Shown: positions 43,624-53,283 of the stretch, one piece after another | How positions within the stretch are numbered: position 1 is the first letter of the stretch | Layout: every line of letters starts with the position of its first letter | Source: an uncultured Lachnospiraceae bacterium | GTDB taxonomy: Bacteria > Bacillota > Clostridia > Lachnospirales > Lachnospiraceae | DNA: 64,000 bases | Direction: 5' to 3' | NCBI GenBank assembly: GCA_910589265.1 | Contig: CAJUTQ010000081.1 | Location: 1-64,000 of the forward strand | The notes under the pieces: generated by a model | The model's input: only the letters and a program-made list of their open reading frames with translations | Told to the model about the DNA's origin: nothing | Database searches by the model: none | Program-made: the position numbers and the translations under genes

Positions 43624-44541
43624 TTATGGATGAAATTTTTTCAAAGTATGTATTGTTTCCTTAAGCTCATGGAGAAATAGTTTCTCTGTGTTAGAAAATT
43701 TATAACCTTTTGGATAAATTAAAACATCTTGTAGTTTTCCATAAGGGCAGGGATAATCTTTTTGAATGAGACCATGCGCTTTTAAGAGCTTATCTGGAAT
43801 AGGAGAGGTAAACATATAAGCGCCAGGAATGGAAGTAAGTAGTTCAAACTGACTTCCTCTATCATAAATAAAAATTTGGCGTTTTCCTCCTTTTCCCTTT
43901 TTCGGTTGAAGAGGATTGTCCCCATCATCTTCAAGAGCTATTTCTGTATATTTTTTCAACATAGATGGAGTAATTTCCTTGTAGTCTGCCAGAGGATGAT
44001 TGCCTGCCAGGGTGATCATATATTCAAAAGAAAATAAAGATTCATAGCCTAGCTGACGGAGTTTTAAGGTGGAAATATAGTATTCCTCTTGGACATCTTG
44101 GTATTGGATAATGCCTAAGGCATGGTGACTGCTTGCAATACGATGAATCGCTGTCATGGAACTAGACTCATGAAAATGGATATGAAGCTTTTGACTGCTG
44201 CCAATACGACGGACAAAATTTGAAAACGCTTGGCTAATGTAGTTTGTCCTTGGAGCAAACAGACTAAAAATAACCGTATTTTCTGCACTATCAGAGCAAA
44301 AATGTTCCAAGGCATCATATTGGGTTAAGGTTTTTTTTGCCAGATAGATAAATTCCTGTCCCCTTTTTGTAGGAATGGCGCCTTTATGACTTCTGACAAA
44401 AATGGAAAAGCCTACTTCCAGTTCTAAGTCTTTAATAGCTTTGCTTAAGTTAGGCTGGCCAATCATTAGCTTCTTAGCAGCATTTGTAATAGAGCCGCAT
44501 TTTTCTACTTCAATCATATATTTTAAAGAAGTCATATTCAT
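43624..44541 (-). CDS. LysR-family transcriptional regulator
   Basis: A 305-residue regulator. The N-terminal winged helix (about 1-62) shows MTSLKYMIEVEKCGSITNAA and IGQPNLSKAIKDLELEVGFSIF. The effector-binding domain follows (about 90-295), with little resemblance to a specific group. The ATG at 44541 has GGAGG 10 bases and CGGAG 4 bases before it on the minus strand; the longer frame from 44571 crosses it. It is divergent from nifJ across 286 bases and may control it. Confidence 0.88.
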   Translation of the reverse strand: MNMTSLKYMIEVEKCGSITNAAKKLMIGQPNLSKAIKDLELEVGFSIFVRSHKGAIPTKRGQEFIYLAKKTLTQYDALEHFCSDSAENTVIFSLFAPRTNYISQAFSNFVRRIGSSQKLHIHFHESSSMTAIHRIASSHHALGIIQYQDVQEEYYISTLKLRQLGYESLFSFEYMITLAGNHPLADYKEITPSMLKKYTEIALEDDGDNPLQPKKGKGGKRQIFIYDRGSQFELLTSIPGAYMFTSPIPDKLLKAHGLIQKDYPCPYGKLQDVLIYPKGYKFSNTEKLFLHELKETIHTLKKFHP

Positions 44542-44827
44542 ATTTCTCCGGCCTCCTTTCTTTTGTTTCAATGTGCTGTCATTAGCATAACTGGTTTTTT
44601 TTAGTATTGCAATAGATATATAGACTACATATAAAAAATAATATAGAGAAATAATAGGATGTAGAGGGCAAAAGTTATTTTTACCTTCGTATTATAATAT
44701 TAAAAAGTATATGGAAGGAATATGCATATTGGTATTATGTAATTTCTAGCAAAATGAGGTATAATATAATACGAAATATAGTGAAGAAAAACAAATTGTA
44801 AAAGAAAGAATGAAAGGAAGTTCTGCT

Positions 44828-47800
44828 ATGTCAAGAAAAATGAAAACAATGGATGGTAACCATGCAGCATCCCATGCTTCTTATGCATTTACGGATGTTG
44901 CGGCCATTTACCCAATTACTCCATCGTCTGTTATGGCAGAGGTCACAGATGAGTGGGCTACAGAAGGAAGAAAAAATATTTTTGGTCAGGCGGTACAGGT
45001 GACAGAAATGCAGTCGGAAGCAGGAGCTGCAGGAACGGTCCATGGATCCCTTTCCGCAGGGGCATTAACGACAACTTACACAGCAAGCCAGGGCTTGCTC
45101 TTAATGATACCCAATTTATATAAAGTGGCAGGAGAACAGCTCCCAGGCGTATTTAACGTGTCTGCTAGATGTGTTGCTTCCCATGCTCTAAGTATTTTTG
45201 GAGATCATTCAGACGTGTATGCATGCCGTCAGACAGGCTGCGCTATGTTGTGCAGTTCCAGTGTCCAGGAAGTCATGGACTTAACCCCAGTTGCCCATTT
45301 GGCAGCTATAAAAGGAAGGATTCCTTTTATTAATTTCTTTGATGGATTCCGTACATCTCATGAAATTCAAAAAATTGAAACATGGGATTATGAAGACTTA
45401 AAGGAGATGGCGGATATGGATGCCATTGATGCTTTCCGCAGGCATGCCTTGAACCCTAATCATCCTTGTCAGAGAGGTTCTGCCCAGAATCCAGATGTTT
45501 TCTTCCAGGCAAGGGAAGCATGTAATCCTTATTATGACGCTATGCCGGACATTGTTCAGGAATATATGGACAAAGTGAATAATAAAATCGGTACAAACTA
45601 TAAGCTGTTCAACTATTATGGGGCAGAGGATCCAGAACAAGTCATTATAGCTATGGGTTCTGTTTGTGAGACGATTGACGAGACCATTGACTACATGATA
45701 GCAAAGGGCCAGAAGGTAGGTGTGGTAAAAGTTCGTCTTTACAGACCATTTTCTGCCAATGCATTTGTTCAGGCCATTCCAGATTCCGTTAAGAAAATAA
45801 CAGTTTTAGATAGGACGAAGGAGCCTGGAGCTTTGGGAGAGCCTTTATATTTAGACGTAGTAGCGGCTCTGAAAGGGACAAAATTTGATAACATTCCTGT
45901 TTATGGAGGACGTTATGGTTTAAGTTCCAAAGACACAACTCCAGGACAGATTTTGGCCGTTTATAATAATACAGAGAAAAAGAGATTTACTATTGGTATT
46001 GATGATGACGTGACCTATTTGTCTCTGGAAATTGGAGAAGATCCTATTACAACGCCAGAAGGAACAACAAGCTGTAAGTTTTGGGGGCTTGGAGCGGACG
46101 GAACGGTTGGTGCAAACAAGAACTCCATCAAAATTATTGGTGATAATACAGACATGTATGCCCAGGCATATTTTGACTATGATTCTAAAAAATCGGGAGG
46201 AGTTACCATTTCCCACTTACGTTTTGGAAAAACACCTATCCGTTCCACATACTTAATTTCCAAAGCAGACTTTGTGGCATGTCATAATCCTGCTTATGTA
46301 AATAAATATAATATGGTGCAAGACGTAAATCCTAATGGGGTATTCCTTTTAAACTGTCCTTGGGATTTAAAAGGTTTGGAAGAGCATCTTCCTGGACAGG
46401 CAAAGAGATATATTGCAGAAAATAATATTCAGTTATATACTATTGACGGAATTAAAATAGGTAAGGAAATTGGTCTTGGAGGACGTATTAATACAGTGCT
46501 ACAGTCGGCATTCTTTAAGCTTGCCAACATTATACCTGAGGAAAGCGCTGTTGAATTAATGAAATCAGCTGCAAAAGCTACTTATGGAAGAAAAGGCGAG
46601 CAAGTAGTAAAAATGAATTATGACGCTATAGACGCTGGCGCAAAGCAGGTTGTAAAAATTGAAATACCAGAAAGCTGGAAAGATGCAAAAGACGAAGACA
46701 TTACAGGAAGCGCTGCAACAGGTGGAAGGAAAGACGTTGTAGACTTTGTAAATGTTGTTCAAAAGAAGGTAAATGGACAGGAAGGAAATCGTCTGCCAGT
46801 TTCTGCATTTAAAGAGTATGTAGACGGATCTACCCCTAGCGGAACATCCGCCTATGAAAAACGAGGCATTGCCGTAGACGTACCTACATGGAAGCCAGAA
46901 AACTGTATTCAGTGTAACTTCTGTTCTTATGTATGTCCTCATGCAGTTATCCGTCCAGCAGTTATGACAGAAGAGGAATTAAAAGGAGCTCCAGAAGGTA
47001 CAAAGACAATAGATATGACAGGAATGCCAGGAAAGAAATTTGCAATTACTGTTTCTTGCATGGATTGTACAGGATGTGGATGCTGTGCCAGCGTATGTCC
47101 CGGTAAGAAGGGAGAAAAGGCTCTTGTTATGACTCCTTTGGAGAATAATTTACAACAAGGAGAGATCTTCGAATATGCCCATTCCCTTCCAGTAAAAGAG
47201 GATATTTTAGAGAAATTTAAAGAAACTACTGTAAAAGGTTCCCAGTTTAAACAGCCTCTTTTAGAGTTCTCAGGAGCATGTGCAGGTTGTGGAGAGACTC
47301 CTTATGCAAAATTAATTACCCAGTTATTTGGAGACAGAATGTATATTGCTAATGCAACAGGCTGTTCCTCTATTTGGGGTAACTCTTCTCCTTCCACACC
47401 ATACACTGTAAACAAAGAAGGAAAGGGACCTGCTTGGAGTAATTCTTTATTTGAAGACAACGCAGAATTTGGATATGGAATGTTGCTGGCCCAAAATGCT
47501 ATTCGAGATGGACTGAAAACAAAAGTAGAAGGGGTTATGGAAGACGACAGAGCAAGCAGTGAAGTAAAGGCAGCTTGTAAAGAATTCTTGGATACTTTTT
47601 ATGTAGGCGCTCTAAATGGAGCTGCCACAGATAAGCTGGTGAAGGCATTAGAAGGCATAGACTGTGATGTTTGTAAAGACATTGTAAAAAATAAAGATTT
47701 CTTAGGGAAAAAATCCCAGTGGATCTTTGGAGGAGACGGATGGGCTTATGATATAGGATTTGGAGGCCTTGACCATGTATTGGCAAGTGGAAAAGACGTA

Positions 47801-48361
47801 AATGTTATGGTATTTGACACAGAAGTATATTCCAATACAGGAGGTCAGTCTTCAAAAGCAACACCTACAGGAGCAGTTGCCCAATTTGCAGCAGGTGGAA
47901 AGGATGTTAAGAAAAAAGATTTGGCAGGTATTGCTATCAGCTATGGTTATGTTTACGTTGCCCAGATTGCTATGGGGGCTGATTATAACCAGACGATAAA
48001 AGCTCTGACAGAGGCAGAGGCTTATCCAGGTCCCTCTTTGATCATTGCCTATGCTCCATGTATTAATCATGGAATTAAAACAGGCATGAGCCAAGTGCAG
48101 ACAGAAGAGAAGTTAGCTGTTGAGTCTGGCTATTGGCATAATTTCCGTTTCAATCCAGCAGCAAAAAGCAAGTTTACTTTGGACAGCAAGGCTCCAACAA
48201 AAGACTATCAGGAATTCTTAAAGGGAGAAGTACGTTATAGTTCCTTAATACTTAAAAACCCTGAAAAAGCTACAAAACTATTTGAACAATCAGAGGAAGC
48301 GGCAAAGGAAAGGTTTGAACATTTAAGTAAGTTAGTTACCCTTTATGGAAACAATGAATGA
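44828..48361 (+). CDS. nifJ: Pyruvate:ferredoxin (flavodoxin) oxidoreductase
   Basis: A 1177-residue single-chain PFOR that oxidises pyruvate to acetyl-CoA and CO2 while reducing ferredoxin, the central anaerobic step. Domain order: N-terminal domain I (DVAAIYPITPSSVMAE), domain II and CoA-linked region, a 2x4Fe-4S ferredoxin domain (CIQCNFCSYVCPHAV and CMDCTGCGCCASVCPGKK), and the ThDP domain (GACAGCGETPYAKL, GDGWAYDIGFGGLDHVLAS, DTEVYSNTGGQSSKATP). Fourth-cluster Cys are in GACAGCGE. The ATG at 44828 gives the usual start SRKMKTMDGNHA, with GAAAGGAAG upstream. Monocistronic. Confidence 0.98.
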   Translation: MSRKMKTMDGNHAASHASYAFTDVAAIYPITPSSVMAEVTDEWATEGRKNIFGQAVQVTEMQSEAGAAGTVHGSLSAGALTTTYTASQGLLLMIPNLYKVAGEQLPGVFNVSARCVASHALSIFGDHSDVYACRQTGCAMLCSSSVQEVMDLTPVAHLAAIKGRIPFINFFDGFRTSHEIQKIETWDYEDLKEMADMDAIDAFRRHALNPNHPCQRGSAQNPDVFFQAREACNPYYDAMPDIVQEYMDKVNNKIGTNYKLFNYYGAEDPEQVIIAMGSVCETIDETIDYMIAKGQKVGVVKVRLYRPFSANAFVQAIPDSVKKITVLDRTKEPGALGEPLYLDVVAALKGTKFDNIPVYGGRYGLSSKDTTPGQILAVYNNTEKKRFTIGIDDDVTYLSLEIGEDPITTPEGTTSCKFWGLGADGTVGANKNSIKIIGDNTDMYAQAYFDYDSKKSGGVTISHLRFGKTPIRSTYLISKADFVACHNPAYVNKYNMVQDVNPNGVFLLNCPWDLKGLEEHLPGQAKRYIAENNIQLYTIDGIKIGKEIGLGGRINTVLQSAFFKLANIIPEESAVELMKSAAKATYGRKGEQVVKMNYDAIDAGAKQVVKIEIPESWKDAKDEDITGSAATGGRKDVVDFVNVVQKKVNGQEGNRLPVSAFKEYVDGSTPSGTSAYEKRGIAVDVPTWKPENCIQCNFCSYVCPHAVIRPAVMTEEELKGAPEGTKTIDMTGMPGKKFAITVSCMDCTGCGCCASVCPGKKGEKALVMTPLENNLQQGEIFEYAHSLPVKEDILEKFKETTVKGSQFKQPLLEFSGACAGCGETPYAKLITQLFGDRMYIANATGCSSIWGNSSPSTPYTVNKEGKGPAWSNSLFEDNAEFGYGMLLAQNAIRDGLKTKVEGVMEDDRASSEVKAACKEFLDTFYVGALNGAATDKLVKALEGIDCDVCKDIVKNKDFLGKKSQWIFGGDGWAYDIGFGGLDHVLASGKDVNVMVFDTEVYSNTGGQSSKATPTGAVAQFAAGGKDVKKKDLAGIAISYGYVYVAQIAMGADYNQTIKALTEAEAYPGPSLIIAYAPCINHGIKTGMSQVQTEEKLAVESGYWHNFRFNPAAKSKFTLDSKAPTKDYQEFLKGEVRYSSLILKNPEKATKLFEQSEEAAKERFEHLSKLVTLYGNNE

Positions 48362-48380
48362 TGATTGCATATGAATGATA

Positions 48381-48419
48381 AGGAAGCCATATCCTGTATT
48401 GCAGGGTATGGCCTTCCTT
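48381..48419 (+). terminator. Terminator after nifJ
   Basis: AGGAAGCCATA-tCCTG (48381-48396) pairs with CAGGgTATGG-CCTTCCT (48402-48419), with two small internal mismatches. Confidence 0.75.
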
Positions 48420-48497
48420 TGAAAAAAAGGAGTTTTTATAGACTCCATAAAATATTGTGGAAAAATTAACAAAATATAGATTTTAATTCCTAATTTA

Positions 48498-48506
48498 TGA
48501 TATAAT
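48498..48506 (+). promoter_or_regulatory. Extended -10 promoter of the FprA gene
   Basis: TGA-TATAAT (TATAAT at 48501-48506), giving a leader of about 160 bases before the start at 48675. The -35 is weak. Confidence 0.5.
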
Positions 48507-48553
48507 CTCTTTTAGCGATACAAAATCCATAAAAGAAACATCTGAGTATATAT

Positions 48554-48609
48554 AATCAGGAGTCAGCAGCATGACGTATACCTAATGGATGTTAGGAACG
48601 GAGCTGATT
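48554..48609 (+). other. Structured 5' leader of the FprA gene
   Basis: AATCAG (48554-48559) can pair with CTGATT (48604-48609), enclosing the hairpin CCTAA-tggatg-TTAGG (48581-48596). A direct repeat TGAGTATA occurs at 48543 and again near 48626. It looks like a small two-helix RNA fold. I could not match it to a known riboswitch class. Confidence 0.35.
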
Positions 48610-48674
48610 TGCATATATGGCACTATGAGTATAAATTGAAAAGAAAATTATGAAAGAAAAAAGGAGAAAATGAA

Positions 48675-49874
48675 ATGTATTGCACAAGAAAGATATCTGA
48701 AGATCTATATTGGGTAGGTGGAAACGACCGTCGTCTTACATTATTTGAGAATATTTTTCCCATTCCTCGAGGAGTGTCTTATAATTCGTTTGTTCTTTTG
48801 GACGAAAAAACAGTTTTATTTGACACAGTGGACGCTGCTGTCAGTCGCCAGTTTTTAGAAAATATAGCTTATGTATTGAATGGAAGGACATTAGATTACC
48901 TTGTTATTAACCATATGGAGCCTGATCACTGTTCTGTAATTGAAGATATTGTTATGAGATATCCTCAAGTAAAATTAATTGGAAATGCCAAGACATTTCA
49001 GATGGTTCAACAGTTTTATGAATTTAAAATGGAAGAAAGAGTCATACAAATAAAAGAGGGAGAGGAGCTTTCTGTTGGAAAGCACACCTTACAGTTTTTT
49101 ATGGCTCCTATGGTTCACTGGCCAGAAGTTATGGTAACCTATGATCAGTGTTCAAAAGTGTTGTTTTCTGCAGATGGATTTGGTTCTTTTGGAGCTTTAA
49201 ATGGAATTTTATTTAATGATGAAGTAAATTTTGATAGAGACTGGATTGATGACGCCAGAAGATACTATACAAATATTGTAGGAAAATATGGATCTCAAAT
49301 GCAAGGGCTGTTAAAGAAAATGGCGGCCTTGGACATTCAGATCATTTGTCCTCTTCATGGGCCAGTGTGGAGAAGCAACCTAGATTATCTCTTAGGTAAA
49401 CATCAGAAATGGAGCACATATGAGTCAGAAGAAAAGGGAGTCCTAATTGCGTATGCATCTATGTATGGGAATACGCAAAATATGGCAGAAGTTTTGGCAG
49501 GAGAGTTGGCAGAGGCAGGAATTACCAATACTTCCATGTACGATGTTTCAGGAACCCATTATTCTTATGTAATTGCCGATGCATTTAAATACACAAATAT
49601 AGTGCTGGCTACCCCAACATATAATGGAGATATATATCCTGTCATGCAGCAGCTTCTTGATGATATGAAGGCATTAAACGTGCAGAATAAAACAGTTGCT
49701 ATTATGGAAAATGGTTCTTGGGGGCCTACTGCTGCTAAGAAAATAAAAGAGAGTTTGGAAAACATGAAAAATATGACGATTTTAGAGAATACAGTGACCA
49801 TTAAATCTTCTATGAAGATAGGGGATAGAGCTTCTGTTAAGGCATTGGCGGCTAAAATTGTGGAGACATTATAA
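48675..49874 (+). CDS. FprA-type A flavoprotein (flavodiiron protein)
   Basis: A 399-residue flavodiiron protein that reduces O2 or NO to protect anaerobes. The N-terminal beta-lactamase-like domain carries the diiron ligands HMEPDHC (HxExDH), HWPEVMVTY and SADGFGSFG, with CPLHGPVW. The C-terminal flavodoxin domain starts at about 255 with the FMN-binding loop AYASMYGNTQNMAE. Length fits the two-domain form without rubredoxin fusion. AAGGAGAAAATG precedes the ATG. It lies near PFOR, another oxygen-sensitive system. Confidence 0.95.
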   Translation: MYCTRKISEDLYWVGGNDRRLTLFENIFPIPRGVSYNSFVLLDEKTVLFDTVDAAVSRQFLENIAYVLNGRTLDYLVINHMEPDHCSVIEDIVMRYPQVKLIGNAKTFQMVQQFYEFKMEERVIQIKEGEELSVGKHTLQFFMAPMVHWPEVMVTYDQCSKVLFSADGFGSFGALNGILFNDEVNFDRDWIDDARRYYTNIVGKYGSQMQGLLKKMAALDIQIICPLHGPVWRSNLDYLLGKHQKWSTYESEEKGVLIAYASMYGNTQNMAEVLAGELAEAGITNTSMYDVSGTHYSYVIADAFKYTNIVLATPTYNGDIYPVMQQLLDDMKALNVQNKTVAIMENGSWGPTAAKKIKESLENMKNMTILENTVTIKSSMKIGDRASVKALAAKIVETL

Positions 49875-49898
49875 ATTCGTTATGTGGAATATAGAAAA

Positions 49899-49947
49899 GG
49901 AGAACTGTCTCATAGTGGATGTTTACTATGAGACGGTTCCCTTTTTT
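49899..49947. terminator. Bidirectional terminator between fprA and citrate synthase
   Basis: GG-a-GAACTGTCTCATAGT (49899-49916) pairs with ACTATGAGACGGTTCC (49925-49940), followed by TTTTTT. Genes converge here. Confidence 0.85.
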
Positions 49948-51307
49948 AGCGTTTATCCAAAGGAAGATAGGTACCGTCCAGCAATATTCCTTTGTAAGCA
50001 GGACGAATAATTTTTCCCATGTTTATTAGCTCTTCCATTCGGTGAGCGCTCCAGCCAGCAATTCTGGCAATGGCGAAAATGGGAGTGAACAGTTCTTCAG
50101 GAATGTCCAGCATACTGTACACAAAACCGCTGTAGAAATCTACATTTGCACTAACGCCTTTGTAAATAGCTCGTTCTCCTGCAATAATTTTGGGGGCCAT
50201 TGTTTCAATCATTGAATAGAGTTTAAAGTCTATATGACGATTTTTAGACTCTGCAAGTTGACGGACAAACTGTTTGAACACTTGGGCTCTTGGGTCGGAT
50301 ATGGAATAGACGGCATGCCCCATACCATAGATGAGGCCTTTTTTGTCAAAGGCTTCACCGTGGAGAAGTTTTTCTAAGTATCTGCAGACTTCTTCTTCAT
50401 CTTCAATATCCTTTACGTTTTCCTTTAAATCTTGAATCATCTGTACTACTTTAATATTGGCTCCTCCGTGTTTTGGCCCTTTTAAAGAACCAAGAGCAGC
50501 GGCAATGGTAGAGTAGGTGTCTGTGCCTGAGGAAGTGACTACATGGGTAGTAAAAGTAGAATTGTTTCCTCCCCCATGTTCCATATGGAGAATGAGGGCA
50601 AGATCTAATACTTTGGCTTCAAGAGGGGAGTATTCCTTATTAGGACGAAGCATTAAAAGAAGGTTCTCAGCAGTGGAAAGTTCAGGATCTGGGCGATGTA
50701 TGTACAAGCTGTCTCCCTGTTCATAATGATTATAAGCGTGATAGCCATAAACGGCCAGCATAGGCATTGTACTAATTAATTTCAGACATTGTTCCATAAC
50801 ATTGGATAAGGTTAAATCGTCTGGCTTGTCATCATAAGAGGCAAGAGTTAAAATGCTTCTTGACAAGGTATGCATCATATCTTTACTGGGAGCTTTCATA
50901 ATGACATCTCTTGTAAAGTTTGTAGGAAGGGTGCGAAAGGCAGCCAGCAAGGCTTTAAATTCTTCCAGCTCTTTTATATTGGGAAGCTGTCCGGTGAGGA
51001 GGAGATAAGCAGTTTCCTCATAACCATATCGGTTGGATTCAATAAAACCTTTCACAAGTTCTTGCACATTGATCCCTCTATAGAGGAGAATACCGTCACA
51101 AGGTACGCTTTTTCCATCTTTTTCTGCGTAGGCTTGGATATTGGATATTTTTGTCAGTCCAGTGAGAACTCCTTTTCCATTAATATCTCGTAATCCTCGC
51201 TTTACATTATATTGTTCATAGAGAGCTGGATCGATTTCACTGTTTTTTAGACAGGTGTTTATGAGAAACTGCAATTCTTCTGGATTGACATTGTTGTAAT
51301 CTGCCAT
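49946..51307 (-). CDS. Citrate synthase (citrate/2-methylcitrate family)
   Basis: A 453-residue enzyme condensing acetyl-CoA with oxaloacetate. An N-terminal extension (about 1-60) precedes the core. Core motifs: YRGINVQELVKGF, LHMEHGGGNNSTFTTHVVTSS (with the first active-site His), SLKGPKHGGANIKV with the second His, and MGHAVYSISDPRA. A C-terminal Asp region follows. The ATG at 51307 has AAAGGGGAAAT before it on the minus strand. No aconitase or isocitrate dehydrogenase is in the window. 2-Methylcitrate synthase activity cannot be excluded. Confidence 0.93.
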   Translation of the reverse strand: MADYNNVNPEELQFLINTCLKNSEIDPALYEQYNVKRGLRDINGKGVLTGLTKISNIQAYAEKDGKSVPCDGILLYRGINVQELVKGFIESNRYGYEETAYLLLTGQLPNIKELEEFKALLAAFRTLPTNFTRDVIMKAPSKDMMHTLSRSILTLASYDDKPDDLTLSNVMEQCLKLISTMPMLAVYGYHAYNHYEQGDSLYIHRPDPELSTAENLLLMLRPNKEYSPLEAKVLDLALILHMEHGGGNNSTFTTHVVTSSGTDTYSTIAAALGSLKGPKHGGANIKVVQMIQDLKENVKDIEDEEEVCRYLEKLLHGEAFDKKGLIYGMGHAVYSISDPRAQVFKQFVRQLAESKNRHIDFKLYSMIETMAPKIIAGERAIYKGVSANVDFYSGFVYSMLDIPEELFTPIFAIARIAGWSAHRMEELINMGKIIRPAYKGILLDGTYLPLDKR

Positions 51308-51514
51308 ATTATTTCCCCTTTCATTCATGTAAGGACCACCCCAGGGGGCGATGCCCGTTGTTTTCTAGTAGTTGTGATAATGTATGTAAATTTATTATAG
51401 AAAGAGATTTGGAAGAGGGATTTATTTTCATCTCTCTTTTGTAGATTAACATAAAGCAGTAGAAAAAACAACTATTATAGAATAGATAGAATGAAGTTCA
51501 TAAGGAGAGAAGAC

Positions 51515-51544
51515 TTGCAAAAGGGGAGGAAAATGGGATAAAAT
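51515..51544 (+). promoter_or_regulatory. Promoter of the ABC-class ATPase operon
   Basis: TTGCAA (51515-51520), 18 bases, TAAAAT (51539-51544), 33 bases before the start. The remaining part of the 51308-51576 gap has no further feature that I recognised. Confidence 0.6.
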
Positions 51545-51576
51545 AGAGAAAATAAAAAAGAAAGGCGTATAAAAAT

Positions 51577-53283
51577 ATGAAACAGGCAAATGATTTAAAA
51601 GCACTCTTAGTATCCATTGATAGGAAGGGATATCCTGCTTATAAAGAAACAAGAGGAATTTACCAGTTCGAGGGATACCAGCTTTCTATAGATCATGTAC
51701 AGGGAGATCCCTTTGCCTCTCCATCCAATGTGAGTATCTATATAAAAGAGAAAGATGGAGGATTTCCAGAGGAATACAGGAAAAAAAAGGAGACAAAAAT
51801 TGCTCTTGAGGATTATATCCTAAGGAAATTTGCTTTTTTGCTGGAAAAGTATCATTTTAAGGCCAAGGGTTCTGGAAAGAGCGGCTTGATTTCCACAAGT
51901 AAATGTGGGCAGGAAATATTAGAGCGTACAGCCTGCCATATAAAAAAAGATACTGGAGATATGATAGTAAGACTGGAAATAGGATTTCCAGCGAATGGAA
52001 GAACCGTTAATTCCAGAGAACTTATAAAAATATTCTTTGATTTTTTGCCAGACTGTGTGGAGAAAAGCTTATTTTATAAGAGTCATAAAGAAGATGAGGT
52101 AAGAGAAATCATAGAGCTGGCAGAAGATCAGCAGTATATGAGAGAACAATTAAAGGAGTTGGGACTTTGTGCCTTTGTGGCAGATGGCTCCATTCTGCCA
52201 AGGGAAAGCGGGGTTTCCAGTAAGCCTATGAGGGGGGCAGTTCCCTTTGCCTCTCCTCAATCAATGAGAGTGGTTCTGAATTTACCCCACAGAGGAAAAA
52301 TAACTGGAATGGGAATGAAAAAGGGAATTGTCCTCATTATAGGAGGAGGATATCATGGAAAGTCTACTTTGTTAAGGGCGTTGGAGCTTGGGGTGTATAA
52401 CCACAGAAAGGGAGATGGAAGGGAGTACGTAGTAACAGATGAAACGGCTGTAAAGCTAAGGGCAGAAGATTCCAGAAGTATTGCAGGAGTGGATATTTCT
52501 ATGTTTATTAACCATCTTCCCAATAAAAAGAATACCCTTTCTTTTTACACAAAAGATGCCAGCGGAAGTACATCTCAGGCGGCAAATACAGTGGAAGCAA
52601 TGGAGGCGGGAAGCGCTTTATTTTTAATTGATGAGGACACTTCTGCCACAAATTTTATGATTCGGGATGAGCTGATGCAAAGAGTTGTGAAAAACAACAA
52701 GGAACCTATTACTCCTTTTATCAGTAGAGTAGGTACTCTCTATGAGAAGTTTGGTATATCTTCTATAATTGTGGCGGGAAGTTCTGGCGCTTATTTTCAT
52801 GTGGCAGATCAAATTATTCAATTAGATTGTTATGAGCCTTTTGATGTGACAGAGGCGGCGAAAAAGGAAGCAAAACAATTTCCCATAGTAGCTGATCTAG
52901 ATAATCATTGTGAAAAACCAGAGTTTCATCGGTGTCCAAAGCCCAATATGGCGTTGAAAAAAGCAGATCGGGTGAAAGTAAAGGTTATGGGACGAAATTC
53001 TATACAAATAGATAAAGAAAATGTGGAACTTCGGTATGTGGAGCAATTGGTAGATGGCGAGCAGCTGGCGGCATTGGCTTATTTATTAAAATATGCCCAG
53101 CTAAAAATCATGGATGGAAAAAAGACTTTATCCCAGGTTGTCAATGAATTGGAAATGATAATGGAGAAAAAAGGAATGGAAGCTTTGTCAGACGCTTCTT
53201 ATCTGCCCATGGCTTTGGCAAGACCAAGAATCCAGGAAGTTTTTGCCTGCCTAAACCGATATAGGGGGTGGCCTATGGAATGA
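51577..53283 (+). CDS. Predicted ATPase of the ABC class (COG3044 type)
   Basis: A 568-residue protein of the ABC_ATPase family, distinct from transporters. An N-terminal domain (about 1-235) precedes the P-loop GGGYHGKSTLLRALELG (about 252-268). Other motifs are HRKGDGREYVVTDETAVKLR, EAMEAGSALFLIDEDTSATN (Walker B-like, about 345-364) and SIIVAGSSGAYFHVADQII. A C-terminal helical part follows. A trypanosome relative (MRB1590) takes part in RNA editing complexes; the bacterial role is unknown. Its last four bases overlap the start of a FliF-like protein gene, which suggests the two proteins work together. Confidence 0.9.
   Translation: MKQANDLKALLVSIDRKGYPAYKETRGIYQFEGYQLSIDHVQGDPFASPSNVSIYIKEKDGGFPEEYRKKKETKIALEDYILRKFAFLLEKYHFKAKGSGKSGLISTSKCGQEILERTACHIKKDTGDMIVRLEIGFPANGRTVNSRELIKIFFDFLPDCVEKSLFYKSHKEDEVREIIELAEDQQYMREQLKELGLCAFVADGSILPRESGVSSKPMRGAVPFASPQSMRVVLNLPHRGKITGMGMKKGIVLIIGGGYHGKSTLLRALELGVYNHRKGDGREYVVTDETAVKLRAEDSRSIAGVDISMFINHLPNKKNTLSFYTKDASGSTSQAANTVEAMEAGSALFLIDEDTSATNFMIRDELMQRVVKNNKEPITPFISRVGTLYEKFGISSIIVAGSSGAYFHVADQIIQLDCYEPFDVTEAAKKEAKQFPIVADLDNHCEKPEFHRCPKPNMALKKADRVKVKVMGRNSIQIDKENVELRYVEQLVDGEQLAALAYLLKYAQLKIMDGKKTLSQVVNELEMIMEKKGMEALSDASYLPMALARPRIQEVFACLNRYRGWPME

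Noticed and set aside
48541..48640. Purine-type riboswitch before fprA, suggested by TATAATC and CACTATGAG
   Set aside because: The junction sequences between helices and the loop-loop motifs do not match, and the gene context does not fit.
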